From positions 162,472,099 to 162,536,098 of the forward strand of contig NC_035446.2 in the NCBI RefSeq assembly GCF_002127325.2: a stretch of DNA of 64,000 nt, in the 5' to 3' direction. Both the position numbers and the translations under genes were made by a program. The notes under the pieces were generated by a model that was not told where the DNA came from, made no database searches, and saw nothing but the letters and a program-made list of their open reading frames with translations. The stretch comes from Helianthus annuus. Lineage: Eukaryota; Streptophyta; Magnoliopsida; Asterales; Asteraceae. Below, in pieces: positions 1 through 11,649 of the stretch (its first letter is position 1; every line of letters begins with the position of its first letter).

Positions 1-2462
1 CTTGTGCGTTTGCTATCAGAGGATGCTCCCTTATGGAGGATGTTTGCCCCGGATTTCGGGGGTCAGGTTGAAACAGTTGTTTGTGCGGATGACGAGGATG
101 AGTTTAATGTCATCATTCGAGATAACTTCCGGGTGCCTACTGAGGCCGCATTGGCAGTTGAGTTGCCGCGAGGCAAAGGTATATTTAGGAATCCTTTTTA
201 CTTGTGATAACAATAATGGTTTCACCGACTCACCTTTTGGATGGTTTCCATGCAGGTGATCTTGGGGCCTTAGGGGACCCTGACGCGAAGGGTGTGCCTA
301 AGAGACAAGTGGTGAAAGGCGTGCACTTTCGCCAGAAGAAAATACCAGAGGTCACTGTTGTGCCTCATCTTGTGCCGTAGGCGGCAGGTATCTCTCACTC
401 TTCTTTCCGTAGATACATGGATTATGTGATAGTATCTGATACCCTTGAGGGTTTGGGTACAGCTGCGGGTGGAAATGTTGCGGGTTCGCAGTCTGTTGTT
501 GGGAAGAGGCAAGTAGAAGAGACGGCCGCTGGTGCCGGTGGACCGAAACGTCGGAGGTTGCAGTCTAAGAGGACTGGTCCGACACCAAAGAAACCTGCGG
601 TTACTGTTGGTAAGTGTTGTATAGCTTGTCTCAAGTGTTATGTACAACTTGTGTTTTGATAGCTATTGACTTTGTTTTGCAGAGCTTCAAGATAAAGATT
701 TTTCTATATTTGATGCTCCGTCGTCACCCCCGCATACCACGGGTGCGGGTGCGGGTGCGTCTGAGAAACCTTCGACGCCTTTTGTCAAGGTGGTGCCTGA
801 TTCAACCGTGCGAACGGAGGGTACTGCGGAGAAGGTTGCGACCCAGATTTTTGATACCGTTGATTCCTCCAACAATCTGATCTTTCCCAATGAGGGTGAT
901 AATTTGGATCTACGGTTTTCGGATTCTGGGAGACAAAAGTATGATGCGGAGGCGCAGAAAACTGATGATGAGCCGCAGAAGTCTTCTGTTGGTGTGAAGG
1001 TTACCGGTTCGGCTACCGGTGGTGCGGGTTATGATGGGCCTCCAATTCAGCCTGGGGAGTCTGAATTGGAGTATTATTACCGCACGTATACCCAGGGTCG
1101 AAGTACTGTTTATCACCGACCCCCCTGGACTGTTATGCAGGGGGATGATATTTCCAATGACCCTTCTGCGTGTAAGGAGATTCTGGGTGGTCTGGGCACC
1201 CCATATGAAGTTGAACGTGCCCGTTCTGCATCTCGGGAGCTGCGCATCAACCAACTTTCTACCATGCTAGTAGGAAGTTCCATAGTGGCGAACGCCATTT
1301 TGGAAGACTACAAGGTGTTAGGCCGCAGGGAGGAGGAAGCTACTCGCTTGCGGGCCGAAGCGGAAGAGTTGGTCAAGGCTGCTCGGAGTGGGCTGCCACT
1401 GCTCAGCTGAAACAGGTTCGTACTCTTGCCAAACTCCTTTCTGATGAACGCAAGAGTTGGAACGAAAAGTTTTCCAATGAGCGTAAGAAGTGGAATGAAT
1501 CTTGGGCTAAGCAGAATGACAATCTGTTTCGTGCTCGTCAGGAGTTGACGAATGCCAAGGCAGCGAACGTTGCCTTGGGCAAAGAGAAGGCTGCAGCTGA
1601 GGTGATTGCGGTTAAAGCGCAGCAGGCGGAGGCCGGGGCCGTAAAGGCGCTTGAAGAGGCCAAGGAAGCGGGGGCTCATGCTGCAAAGGCCATTGAGGAG
1701 GCCAAAGAGAGGGAGAGCCGCTCTTCTAAGGCTCTTGAAGAGGCGAATGCTGAGCGCATTCGTTTGGATAAAGTTGTTGCCAGCCTTCAGGTATGATTCG
1801 TTACCTCTGTTGTATATTTCTCTGCTTTTTGAGAATGTTTACTGAGTACACTGTTTTCTGCTCTTTGACAGGCTGAAGTTCAGGCCCGGGAGGTTGCGGT
1901 TACGGACCTTACAGCCCGCGCGACTGTTGCGGAAGAGCGGGCTAATGCCGCTGTTGAGGCCAAGGATGCCTTGACATCTTCTTTTAACCAGGTTGAGGCT
2001 GACCGCCAGTGGATACGGAGTCACGGTATCGCGTGTGTAAGTATCCCTTGCCTTTATATTTGCTTGGATTAGTATCCGAGTCTTATCATCCTTTTATTGC
2101 AGATTGTTCAGGCTATCATGGATGCACCTGAGACCGCAACTGGTTTGGACTTGGTCAAGGAACGTGCCCGCGATGCCGGTTTTAAAGCTGGTTATAACCG
2201 CTGCATTGCTCATATGAACATCATGTCTATAGGCGGTGTTATCGAAGAGCGATCCGGGTTTCGTGACGTGGACACCGAAGGTCGCCTGAACGCGGCTGTA
2301 GCCTCTTTTTATGATACGTCCCTCTCTTGTGTGGAGGAGTTGGACGACTGTTTAGAGGCTGCGGATTACGTTGACCGGCTGCGGATGTTGTATGCTGATG
2401 CAGAAGAGGAAAATCCCGCTGGTGGCGGCCAAGATGACGCGGGTACCATTGGTACAAAATAG
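1..2462 (+). pseudogene. Antisense accessory gene of E1 (coiled-coil protein, five exons, 5' end outside window)
   Basis: Function unknown. Reading on the plus strand gives exons <1-178, 256-609, 683-1790, 1872-2036 and 2103-2462. Introns are 66-81 bp with GT-AG ends and phases that keep the frame. The middle resembles the C-terminal half of proteins labelled putative gypsy-type transposon (Transposase_28 family, from memory). Exon 3 is an Ala/Glu/Lys-rich coiled coil of about 150 residues. Exons 4-5 carry a motif (DRQWIRSHG) with counterparts in E2 and E3. The gene runs opposite to gag-pol and ends about 540 bp before the end of pol. Two lesions are visible: TAG at 378-380, probably from CAG, and a frameshift near 1383-1386. 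What it does for the element is unknown; structural, nuclear or RNA-binding roles would all be guesses. Confidence 0.75.
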
Positions 2463-2999
2463 GGTTTAGGTTGGCTAACGTGCCCCCTTTTTTGCTTTCC
2501 TTTTGTAAATGTGGGAAACTCTATGTAAATCCATTAAGCATCGCATGGGTGCTTGAATTTTTTGAATATAAAGTTTATTGTTCAATTTGTACAAGTGTTT
2601 TTGATTCTTGCATGTTTGAACGTATGTATGCGGAGCTCTACCCATTTATGAACGGGGTCAAGTATACTCCATATCTTTGTCGTATGAGTACGCGTCAATT
2701 CCATTGTTTGCCTTTTTTGGGCTCAGGAATTGTGTTGGGTTAACAAAAACTTGTCTATCCGGCCGGATAAACACTTAAGTCTTTTTGCCTTTTGCTGGCC
2801 TATTACAATATTTGTGTGTGGTTACCACTTTGTATGGGTATCGCGAATGAAGATTTTGCCAATCTGTTTTTGGGATACCGCAAAGTGGAACACACATTTG
2901 TAATAGTAGTAACAAACAATAATGTATAAAATTGCTTATTTATTTATTTGCAAATGGCCTGCGGCCCGATAGGTTACATAGGAAATGTAAGAACATGGC
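2463..2999. other. Non-coding spacer between convergent accessory gene and pol of E1
   Basis: The accessory gene (plus) and pol (minus) converge here. The sequence is AT-rich with no conserved reading frame, and the frames seen are short and low-complexity. It probably holds the 3' untranslated regions of both units. No clear polyadenylation signal was assigned. Confidence 0.5.
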
Positions 3000-5900
3000 T
3001 TACATATAGCAGCGTCGAAGCTGTTGTGCATTCCATGTTCGTGCGATAGGTTCGCCTTCTAACGTTTGTAATTTGTATGCGCCTTTCCATAAGACCTCTT
3101 TGATGAGGTAGGGTCCTTCCCACTTGGGGGCAAGTTTGCCTGGGCGCTCAGCATTAGATGCCTCATTGTCGCGTAGGACGTAGTCTCCTGGATAGAAAGT
3201 ACAAACGCGGACGCGCGTGTTGTAGTACTTTTCAAGTTTGGATTTATATTTGGCCTCGTTGATGGCAGCGTTTTCGCGCCTTTCTTTCAAGAGGTCCAAA
3301 TCGATCCTGCGTTCCGTGTTGTTGTCTAGTTTTTCAATAGCCAACATTCTAGGAGAGGGGAGACCTACTTCCGCGGGGATCACCGCTTCTGAACCATAGA
3401 CTAGGCTGAAGGGTGTTTCTCCGTTGCTCGTTTCTGGGCTTGTACGGTGAGCCCATAAGATACTTGGGAGTTCATCGACCCAGCCACGCCTGGCCGTTCC
3501 CAACCGTGCCTTGATGCCTTCGACTAGACTTTTATTGATACTCTCGACTTGGCCATTCCCTTGCGGGTGTGCTACTGATGAGAATATGTGCTCAATATGT
3601 AGTTCTTCTAGCCATTTTTGGAATTCGTCGGCAGCGAAGTTGGTGCCGTTATCGGTGACAATGCACATTGGTAAACCGAAACGGCAGATGATGTGTTCCC
3701 AAATGAATTTTCTTGTTATCATAGCAGTGGTTGAGGCGAGCGGTTTTGCTTCTACCCATTTTGTGAAGTAATCAACCGCTACTATGATAAATTTGACCGC
3801 ACCCGGAGCGTCAGGGAAAGGTCCCACAACGTCAATTGCCCATTTCTGAAAGGGCCATGCGGTTGTGACGGGGACTAAGTTGTTCTTTGGCCGCAAAGTT
3901 TTTGGAGCATGACGTTGACAGTCGATGCATTTGCGCAACTCTTTGACGGCGTCCAGGTGCATGCCAGGCCAGTAATGCCCGCCATTCATGATTTTGGCCA
4001 CTACCATGCGTGGTCCGGCATGTATGCCACATATGCCCTCTTGTATCTCTCGGATGAGGTATGTGGCATCCTGCGGGTTGACGCATCGCAGGAGTGGCCC
4101 TAGGTATGATTTTCGGTATAAGATACCGTCTCCCATTTGATAGTGGCACGCTTTGTGTTGTAACTTGCGTGCCTCTGACTTGTTTTCGGGAGTCACACCT
4201 GATTGCAGATATGCGATAATAGGCGTCATCCATGATGTTGTACCGTATTGAATGACGTTGACTTGGCGCAGGGGTACCGAAGGATTTTGCAGAATTTCGA
4301 TGCGTATCTCCTTTGCCAAGTGCTGGAAGCTGGTGGATGCGAGTTTTGATAGTGCATCCGCGGACTTGTTTTCACTTCGATTAATATGTCGGATATTGAA
4401 CGAAGCGAATTTGGATGTTAGTTGCAGGGCTTGCTCGAGGTAGAGGATCATGATGTCCCCTTTTGCGGCATAGTCGCCGCGTATTTGTCCTGCAACCAAC
4501 AAAGAGGCGACGTGTGCTTCCAGGTGTTGCACGCCGAGTTTGACTGCTAAACGTAGTCCCGCTAACAGGGCCTCATATTCTGCCTCGTTGTTTGTGCTTT
4601 TGAAATCGAGGCGGATTGCATATGTAAGCTCTTGGCCGTCAAGGCTGACGAGTCGCAGACCTGCGCCCGCACCTTCCTCGTTGGAGGCACCATCGGTAAA
4701 TAGTGCCCATGTTTCTGAGGAAGATGGTGTTGGTGCAGGATTTTGTGCTTCTTCGCATTCTTGGATGCGATTCACCAGTACTTCGTCGGCGAAATCAGCT
4801 AAGATTTGGCCTTTAATCGCGGGGCGCGGGTTGTAGTGTAGCGTGTGCGCGCCCAGCTCGATTGCCCATTTTGCTAATCTCCCAGAGATGTCAGGTTTGG
4901 ATAGGATCGGGCCGATCTTGTAATTGGTTAGCACTGTGATGACGTGATTTGCGAAGTAGCGTCGCAACCGTCTTGAAGCGTGCACCAATGCTAGCACCAA
5001 CTTCTCCATTATTGAGTACCTCGTCTCTGGGTCGTTGAGCATCTTGCTGATGTGATAGATGGGTGTTTGAACCCCTTCCCGCTCCACTATCAATACCGCA
5101 CCCACCGCGTTGTCCGCGGCGGATAGGTATAATATGAGTGGCTCATCCTTGCGTGGTGCGGTTAAAGTTGGGAGTTGTATCAAACACTCCTTCATTTCCC
5201 GGAAAGCGTTTTCAGCCTCTGCGGTCCACTGGAATTGTTCTTTCTTTAAACAGTTCCGCAGGGTCTTGATGAAAGGATAAGATCTAGCTGCATGGTTGGC
5301 TAAGAATCTGTTGAGTGCGGCTAACCTGCCGGCCAGCCGTTGCATATCTTTCATTGTTGAAGGCGATGGCATGCGCTCGATCGCCTGAACTTTCTCCGGG
5401 TTTACCTTGAATCCATCTTTAGTCACGATGAACCCAAGGAATTTGCCTTCTTCCATTCCAAACGATCATTTTCCTGGATTGAGCTTTATGTTAACGCTTC
5501 GCAGAGTCTGTAATGTTCTTTCATGTCTGTGAGCATGGTATCTTCCTCCATGCTCATGATGACTAGGTCGTCCATGTAGATTTCGACACTTTTGCTTATT
5601 TGGCCGCGGAAAGTGTCGTTCATCAGTTTTTGATAAGTTGCGCCCGCATTGCGCAACCCAAACGGCATCTTTGTATAACAGTAATTCCCGGTGGGAGTGC
5701 GGAATGCCGTTTTATCTTCATCCTTGACTGCCATTTGTACCTGATGGTACCCTTTGTAGCAATCGAGGAAGCACTTCCATCTGAATGGTGCGAGATTGTC
5801 GACTTTTTCGTCGATTTCTGGAAGCGCGTAACAATCCTTGGGGCAGGCTTTGTTAAGGTCTTTGTAATCGACGCACATGCGCCAGCCTCCGGACGGTTTT

Positions 5901-6742
5901 TCTACCATGACTGGGTTGGACAACCAAGTCTGGTATTTAACTTCCCGCAGGATGCCTGCGGAGAGCAGTTCTTCGACCTGCTCTTGCATCGCCTGATTTT
6001 TAGCGGACCCAAGGTGGCGTTGGCCTTGGATCACCGGCTTGATACCTGGTAAGGTATTCAAGTGATGTTGCGCGATATCACGTGGGACCCCTGTCATGTC
6101 TGCGGGTGTCCACGCGAAAATGTCTTGGTTCCTGAATAGGAGCTGCTTCCGGTGCGCTTTGATGGTCGGGGACAAGGCGTGACCCAATTTAACCTTTTGT
6201 TCTGCGTATCTCGCGTTGAGAACCCATTTTTCTGGTTGGTCGTTGGGAGTGGGCCTTGCGACCTTGGTCGGACGTACTTCGTCCGACATCATGACGTCCC
6301 TGCGGGCATAAATTATCGCGACCCCTGATTCGGTTGGGAAACCGACCGCAGAGTGGGGGACGGATGTAATCATATTGAAATCTCCTTGGGATTCTCTCCC
6401 GAGGAGTACGTCGTATCTGGAGGTGTGAGGTAAAACCATGAAGTTTACCTCTTCTGTCCTTGTGTGTCTTCCACTGGTAAGATGCACAGGAAAAGTAATC
6501 TGGCCCAGCGGAAAGACAGTTTCCCCTGCGAACCCGGCCAATGGGTAATCTACTGCTTGCAACCGATCTTTGTCCTCCTGGTCGAACTGGTTGAAGCATT
6601 GTTCGTAGATTATATCAGAAGTACTGCCCGGGTCGATGAATAGACGCTCGGTGCAGTAGTGTGGCAGTTGGCCTGAAATAACGACGGCGCGCCTATCGCG
6701 CGGTCCGCCTCGGACTTTTGGAAAGACGACTTGCTCGTCTTT
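3000..6742 (-). pseudogene. pol: E1 pol: protease, RT, RNase H, archaeal RNase H, integrase (broken)
   Basis: Pol lies in the same frame as gag, separated only by a TAG at 6743-6745. The protease site reads FIDPGSTSD, with Pro in place of the usual Thr/Ser of D-T/S-G, so it is probably inactive. RT has YMDDLVI. A frameshift near 5500-5515 and a TGA at 5466-5468 separate RT from the rest. The 3000-5456 frame (818 aa) carries RNase H, then archaeal-type RNase H (LFTDGAS, about residue 250). The third acidic position of that domain is changed (HVASLLVAGQ where E2 and E3 have DSLL). Integrase follows with an HHCC finger and a complete D-D-E triad (AIDVVGPFP about 540, VTDNGTNF about 598, GQVES about 634). 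The frame ends LRRCYM. This is the replication polyprotein of the element and is not functional here as read. Confidence 0.9.
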
Positions 6743-8389
6743 CTAGTCATTGTCCGACCTTCTCGCCGCTTTGCGCGGCCTACCTTTGCCTCCGTTGATC
6801 ATGTGGGTGGAAGCCACGTACATGGTTCTCTTCCCGGAGGAGGTACCTTCGCCGTGAGGGGTGATGCGCTTTGTGGGTTTTTGTCCACCTGGCAAAAGAT
6901 GTTGCAGTTTCCCCTCTTTTAAGGCCCGCTCAATCTCCAGCCGGAGACTGATGCAGTTGTTGGTGGTGTGGCCCGAGTCCTTGTGATACTCACAATAGAG
7001 TGTGAGGTCCTTATTTTTCTTGGACTTCATTGGTTGGGCCGGTCGCAAGAACTGCGGGTCCGTAAGAAGGACCTCGCTTGGCGACATGGTGATCTCGGTC
7101 CAGTTGCGGTCCCGAGAATCTTTCTTTGACGCCCGAGTGTCTCGGGCGGGGTTGTAGTTCCTTGGGTCGAACGGGTTGGTTCGCGGGAAATATGGTTTGG
7201 AAATATTGTCGCGATTTCCCGCGTCCCTGTTGCGTTTGTTGTTACGCTTGGACCCTTGGTGGGAGGTTTCGGCTTGGGGCTGTGCCTTTGCTAGATGCGG
7301 TTCAAGAGACCGCTGTGTTTGGGCATATGTCTTGACCGCGGTCATGACATCTTCCCATTTTTTAGGCAAGCTCTCCTTGCCAGAGATGGTCATGACCATC
7401 TGTTTGTCCCTGACGGCCTTGATGAAGTGTTTCCGTTCCATTTGGTCTGCCACGTCACCTATCTCCAGGCACTCTTTGTTGTAACGGACGACGAATGCTT
7501 CGATAGATTCGTCGTCCCTACGCCAGATATTCATGACGTCCATTGAATCACGTTCGTGGCGTCGTTGCTGGCTGAAATGTGCGAGGAACTTGGTATGCAA
7601 GTCCTCGAATGATTCCAGTGATCCCACTGGCAAAGAATCGAACCATGCCCTGGCCAGGCCCGTGAAGGTCTGGGGGAAAAAATTACACCAAGTGGGTTCA
7701 TCCCACTGGCCATTGCACCCCGCACCCATGAAAATGTTCATGTGGTCGTCAGGGTCAGTCGAACCACTGTATTTCCCAACGTTGACTGGGAACTTTGTTG
7801 TGGTGACATGGGCGTGGGCAATCCGCGGGGCGAATTTAGAATTTTGTGCCGCCGCCTTTGGCCTGTAAGGTTGAGTCGCAGGGCTCTTAGCCGCCCTGAG
7901 GTATGTGTTGCGGGGGTGATTGGGAGGAACATAGTTGCGTCCTCCCGGTCTGCTGCTGGTGTCATGCGAATCCCCGCGGTAGGTATGGTCGTCTGGGTCG
8001 GTATGACCGTACCCTTCGGTGTATGGTAGTGGACCCAACCGGCTCTGAATACCTTGGCCATGTCGGGAGGTAGACCGCCGCCTGTCCTCGCCATAAGGAC
8101 CTAGGCGGGTATGCACTGGTCCCCTGGTGTGGGACCCATACGAGGAATCGTCCTCGTTAAGTGTGCGGATCGAACAGTAAGACGATCCGCGGTATTCACG
8201 TCTGCTTCTTGAAGCCGGACGTGAATGTGCCCTGCCGTCGTATTGTAAAATACGGTTGGTAGGGGTGTGCGGTGCTGGGGTAGGTCCAGCTTGTACTTGC
8301 GCTTCCGCACAAGCGCGGTTGTATGTTGCTGTCAGCAGGGCTGCCTGCTGATCATACCAGGCATGAACGTCCGTGCCCGATAGGATCAC
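6743..8389 (-). CDS. gag: E1 gag (capsid/nucleocapsid) polyprotein
   Basis: A 548-aa open frame starts about 210 bp downstream of the PBS. The N-terminal 180 residues are Arg/Ser/Pro/His-rich. A retrotransposon gag domain follows (about 205-370, with GKYSGSTDPDDHMNIF, WFDSLPVGS and FSQQRR, typical of plant Tat gag). A zinc-knuckle-like CEYHKDSGHTTNNC lies near residue 465, C-X2-H-X4-H-X4-C. The frame ends at TAG 6743-6745 and pol continues in the same frame, so the stop is probably a mutation of an originally continuous gag-pol. Gag packages the element RNA into virus-like particles in the cytoplasm. Confidence 0.85.
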   Translation of the reverse strand: MILSGTDVHAWYDQQAALLTATYNRACAEAQVQAGPTPAPHTPTNRILQYDGRAHSRPASRSRREYRGSSYCSIRTLNEDDSSYGSHTRGPVHTRLGPYGEDRRRSTSRHGQGIQSRLGPLPYTEGYGHTDPDDHTYRGDSHDTSSRPGGRNYVPPNHPRNTYLRAAKSPATQPYRPKAAAQNSKFAPRIAHAHVTTTKFPVNVGKYSGSTDPDDHMNIFMGAGCNGQWDEPTWCNFFPQTFTGLARAWFDSLPVGSLESFEDLHTKFLAHFSQQRRHERDSMDVMNIWRRDDESIEAFVVRYNKECLEIGDVADQMERKHFIKAVRDKQMVMTISGKESLPKKWEDVMTAVKTYAQTQRSLEPHLAKAQPQAETSHQGSKRNNKRNRDAGNRDNISKPYFPRTNPFDPRNYNPARDTRASKKDSRDRNWTEITMSPSEVLLTDPQFLRPAQPMKSKKNKDLTLYCEYHKDSGHTTNNCISLRLEIERALKEGKLQHLLPGGQKPTKRITPHGEGTSSGKRTMYVASTHMINGGKGRPRKAARRSDND

Positions 8390-8594
8390 AGATGCGCACT
8401 GTGATAAGTCGTGTCCAAACGTAAGGGAGGGACCCCTTTGTGTGGACGTGCCGATGTGTCCGGGTTGGGAGGTTGAGGGATTGACCCCTCCCGGACCTTG
8501 GTTAGGGGGATTTTGGTTATCCCCAGTGTTGTTTTAGTGATCAGTCATGATCTTGAGAGAGGGAAAAGGATAGATGAAAAAAGTGCTAAGAGTA
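8390..8594 (-). other. E1 5' leader between PBS and gag
   Basis: About 200 bp of untranslated leader, expected to hold the packaging signal. No clear structure was recognised. Confidence 0.5.
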
Positions 8595-8608
8595 GCGGTG
8601 GGCGCCAA
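8595..8608 (-). promoter_or_regulatory. E1 primer-binding site
   Basis: The reverse complement reads TTGGCGCCCACCGC directly after the LTR end. It is complementary to a tRNA ending GGCGCCA, as used by Tat/Athila elements. The exact tRNA was not assigned. E3 has nearly the same site. Confidence 0.8.
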
Positions 8609-9396
8609 TGATGAAACAATGGTTAACCGGGTAGGGTTAACACACTGGTCTCGTCAAGAAGGGTTAATCCCTTCCTCTCGAGGATCGCTGGCTGGATCAC
8701 CGGTGGGTTGATCTCCTGCACAAGGAAACAAACCGTGACTCGTAACAAGGAGGATGGGGTGGGGGGTGTTCCTTGTTACCACTCTCCGGCGTGAGAATCA
8801 GTAATTTGCTTGGGAAGCAATGTGTGATAGTAGTAGTAGTGAGAGAGTTGTGAAGAGATACCTCAAACCTGGTTTGGGGTTGGTATTTACAGCCGAGGAG
8901 TGAAGGAGGAGGATGATGGACGGACTGACGACGTGCTGCACCTTTGCAGGTGTGTCAGGCTTGTCGGTTGTGGATGTTACGCCACGTCAGTCCGTTGCTT
9001 ACGTAGCTCTGACAGGTAACTGCCATTGGTGCCACTTGCACTGTGGTGTCAGTCCCACTTGTTGAGTGCATAGGATGCGGTGCAAGCCGCATCGCTGCAT
9101 GCGGTAACACCTGATGTTACCGCGTCTCCTGCTTGTGATCAAGAAATACGCGAGATGCGGTGCTAGCCGCATCGTCGTCCGTGGAGACCGTTTGCCTGCA
9201 TCCCTTGTCGTGACGAAAATGCCCATATGATGCGGTGCCAGCCGCATCGTTATGTTCATCTACTTCTACGCCTAAGGTAAGGCTTCTCATCCTCAGACCG
9301 ATTGGATTCGAAGGATGTGACCGCATGGGTGCGGTTCATTACTGGCGGGGGTTTGTTTGATACGGGTGATGGTCGATTTGGGACCATACCCCTTCA
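8609..9396 (-). repeat. E1 5' LTR (788 bp)
   Basis: On the minus strand it runs from TGAAGGGG to CATCA, giving TG...CA ends, and abuts the PBS. It contains the triplicated palindrome at 9073-9249 in its U3 part. The partner LTR is outside the window, so identity cannot be measured. Confidence 0.8.
9073..9249. promoter_or_regulatory. Three copies of a GATGCGGTGC-NN-GCCGCATCG inverted motif in E1 U3
   Basis: Copies are at 9073-9093, 9154-9174 and 9229-9249, with spacings of 81 and 75 bp. Each is a near-palindrome, with arms GATGCGG / CCGCATC. The middle dinucleotide and flanks vary while the arms are kept. The position 147-323 bp inside the U3 edge suggests repeated enhancer or protein-binding sites. 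Confidence 0.6.
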
Positions 9397-9518
9397 ATAT
9401 CCTAACCCATATTTAGAAAGGTTTTCTTTTTATTTAAAATTCACTCAGTATATTTAGAAATGTTTTCTTTTTATTAAAATACACTTCAACAATATGTTTG
9501 TGATTGCATGATACAAAT

Positions 9519-10096
9519 AATGTGTGTAATGCACACCATGTGTAGTGGAAGGGGAAAATAATGCCCTCACCCTAGGACATTTTACGTCATGTGGCGGTCC
9601 AGTCAGCAAAGGAGCGTTATTAGGCGTTTTCTAAAATGGGTGTAGTAGGGATGAGACATTATTGGGCATTATTGGGCATTATTGGGGCATTAAATAAAAT
9701 AAAGAAAAAAACCTAAAAAATCTTATTGGACAAGGAGGTGAAAGATGAAAGATGCTTGGAAGATGAAAGTGGGGGAAGGCGTTTTTAAAACAACGCCAAA
9801 TGGGTTTTTTATTTTTTTTTTTAAAATAACGCCCTATGAAATGGGGCATGGGCGTTTTCGGGCGTTTTTAAAAAAAAAAATTTAAAAAACACCCCACTAC
9901 ACATGGTCTTATAGTCTAGTAGCATATTAAGTAGGATAAAGCTTTGGACCAATAGGTCTTGAGTTCGATTGCTACAAGTGGATTTTTTCTATATTTATTA
10001 GGTTTTCTCCTGAGATGTATATGATTGAATGGTTCTGTTGGTGACACGATAATACTCCAGTGATCCAAATTTATCATTCAAAAAATGTGTGTAATA
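9519..10096. mobile_element. SINE-like repeat with a MITE in its 5' part, flanked by 12-bp direct repeats
   Basis: AATGTGTGTAAT occurs at 9519-9530 and 10085-10096, which looks like a target duplication. Inside, 9908-10084 has tRNA-like boxes: A-box-like TAGTCTAGTAG and B-box-like GAGTTCGATTG about 45 bp later. It ends in a short A run before the right repeat. The MITE at 9535-9907 lies between the left repeat and the tRNA-like head. Confidence 0.45.
9535..9907. mobile_element. MITE with 14-bp perfect terminal inverted repeats
   Basis: ACCATGTGTAGTGG (9535-9548) is mirrored by CCACTACACATGGT (9894-9907). The interior repeats GGGCATTATT and GGGCGTTTT motifs and has no coding capacity. No target duplication could be recognised, so the superfamily is left open. 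Confidence 0.65.
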
Positions 10097-10764
10097 TTCC
10101 TATAATGATAACTATGAAATAATAACTTATGACTAGAAGTTGGAAACTTATAGAAAAAGTATTCTATTTGTGGCTTGCTTCAAATTTGCAGCTAGAGAGA
10201 GTAAAAATGTTGCTTGAATTTTGTTTTCACGTGAGGGTTGTGTGAGAGTCGTCAAATGGATCATGGTTATATTTACGCTATGAATTCAAAACTTCTAAAA
10301 AAAACCGAACACTAACTTCGAAAATCATGTTAGACACATAAAAACGAACTGAAAAATCATGTTAGATCCATAAATACGAACGCAACGTCTATTCAAACAC
10401 AACCAACCTACAAAAGGTAGGTATTTTTCCTACATGGTAATAATCTAAAATTACAAACAAAAAATTGCAAATGGTATAAAATAAAACATTGAAAACTATA
10501 AAACCAGTTGATGCAACCTCTTTATAATATTTTAATTTATAACATAACATAATAATACTTAAAAAATACAAAAATAAACAGGTTAAAGAGCCGATTAACC
10601 CATAAACCGGAGTACCGGACCCTTGCCTAAACTTATTCACGAGTTTTGTAATTGCCCTTTTTCGTGGGGAATGATATAGTGCTTTTCATTATTTAAAAAA
10701 AAAACAAAAAAAAAATTCACGAGTTGCAACCTGAAACCGACCATATCCATCATAGGTTTCATAT
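10097..10764. other. AT-rich intergenic DNA, nothing recognised
   Basis: Low-complexity AT-rich sequence. The short minus frame at 10389-10640 is hydrophobic by composition and has no family resemblance. Confidence 0.5.
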
Positions 10765-10772
10765 TTTGGAAG

Positions 10773-10964
10773 CATGGTTGTAAAAGTCCCGCCTAGGCTC
10801 CGAGTACTCCCCGAGTACTCGCTACAAGGTAGGCTGCCGAGGCACGAGTACTGGTCTCCCAGGCCAATTACTCCCCGAGTAATCTCCGCCTAAGCCGAGT
10901 ACTTCCCGAGTACTCCCGAATCCCGAATCCGACTAGGGAGCGCCTAGCGACTTTTGCAACCATG
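10773..10964. mobile_element. hAT-type MITE (192 bp) with perfect 8-bp TSD
   Basis: TSD TTTGGAAG is at 10765-10772 and 10965-10972. The 16-bp TIRs are CATGGTTGTAAAAGTC on the left and its mirror on the right with one mismatch. The interior is GC-richer and repeats CGAGTACT. An 8-bp duplication plus short TIRs is the hAT signature. Confidence 0.85.
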
Positions 10965-10972
10965 TTTGGAAG

Positions 10973-11649
10973 TGGTACTTGAGTGAATATAAACCATCTT
11001 AGGTAAATATATGGCTTGATTTTGATTTATTTAAACGTGCAAGGAAGCCAAAAACATATGGCTTGTAAACGTAACGTAATTTTAATTTTACTCGAACCAC
11101 ATGATTTTTTTTAAACACAACTAATGCAGCAGTTGGACAAACAATCAGTTATCACATTTTTGTAGAGATTCTGTATATGACATTAGTGTGGACCAGGGTA
11201 GTCTCTTAAGGATAACCCGTGATGTAGGCAGCCACGTCATCGGTTGTGAAGGATGAGCCACTTTATATATACAACATATATGTATGTATACATGGGTTTG
11301 ATAAGAAAGAGGTGGGCCCTTCGCAAGCGGAGGGACGGGATGGACCAAATGGGGCGGTGTGGACGCCCCTCGACGACCCCAGGACGTCCCCACACCCTTC
11401 AACATATATACAATGCGGTGACCCTTGATATTTCACGTATCCATCAAATCTATTTGATTTTTCTTGCTTCATCATGATATGATATGATGTCATGTGTTTC
11501 TCATAATAATATATGATTGGTTGAAAAGGATGATTAAGATCAAGCATGCACATTAAAACATTAATTAATATATGCAAACACAAAACTCAAATTCTTTGAT
11601 CACAATTCACAAACAACCAGAAAAGTAAGAAATTAAAAACCAATTAACA
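10973..11649. other. Intergenic, downstream of the RCI2-like gene
   Basis: No conserved reading frame. Short overlapping frames at 11145-11583 lie in a GC-rich patch and are not gene-like. The 3' UTR of the minus-strand RCI2-like gene should lie just below 11650. Confidence 0.5.

Larger units (their letters stand above)
1..9396 (-). mobile_element. E1: Ty3/gypsy LTR retrotransposon, Tat lineage, partial (3' LTR outside window)
   Basis: Minus-strand order from the right is 5' LTR (8609-9396), PBS, gag, protease, RT-RNase H, archaeal-type RNase H and integrase, then a gene on the opposite strand (1-2462). The second RNase H between the first RNase H and integrase is the hallmark of the Tat lineage. 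The bases after the LTR (9397-9401, ATATC) should be the target duplication, but the other end lies outside the window. Gag-pol carries an in-frame TAG, a frameshift and an in-frame TGA, so the copy is defective. Confidence 0.9.

Noticed and set aside
2471..2743. 90-codon plus-strand frame after the E1 antisense gene
   Set aside because: Lies in the spacer, has no conserved motif and no counterpart in E2 or E3.
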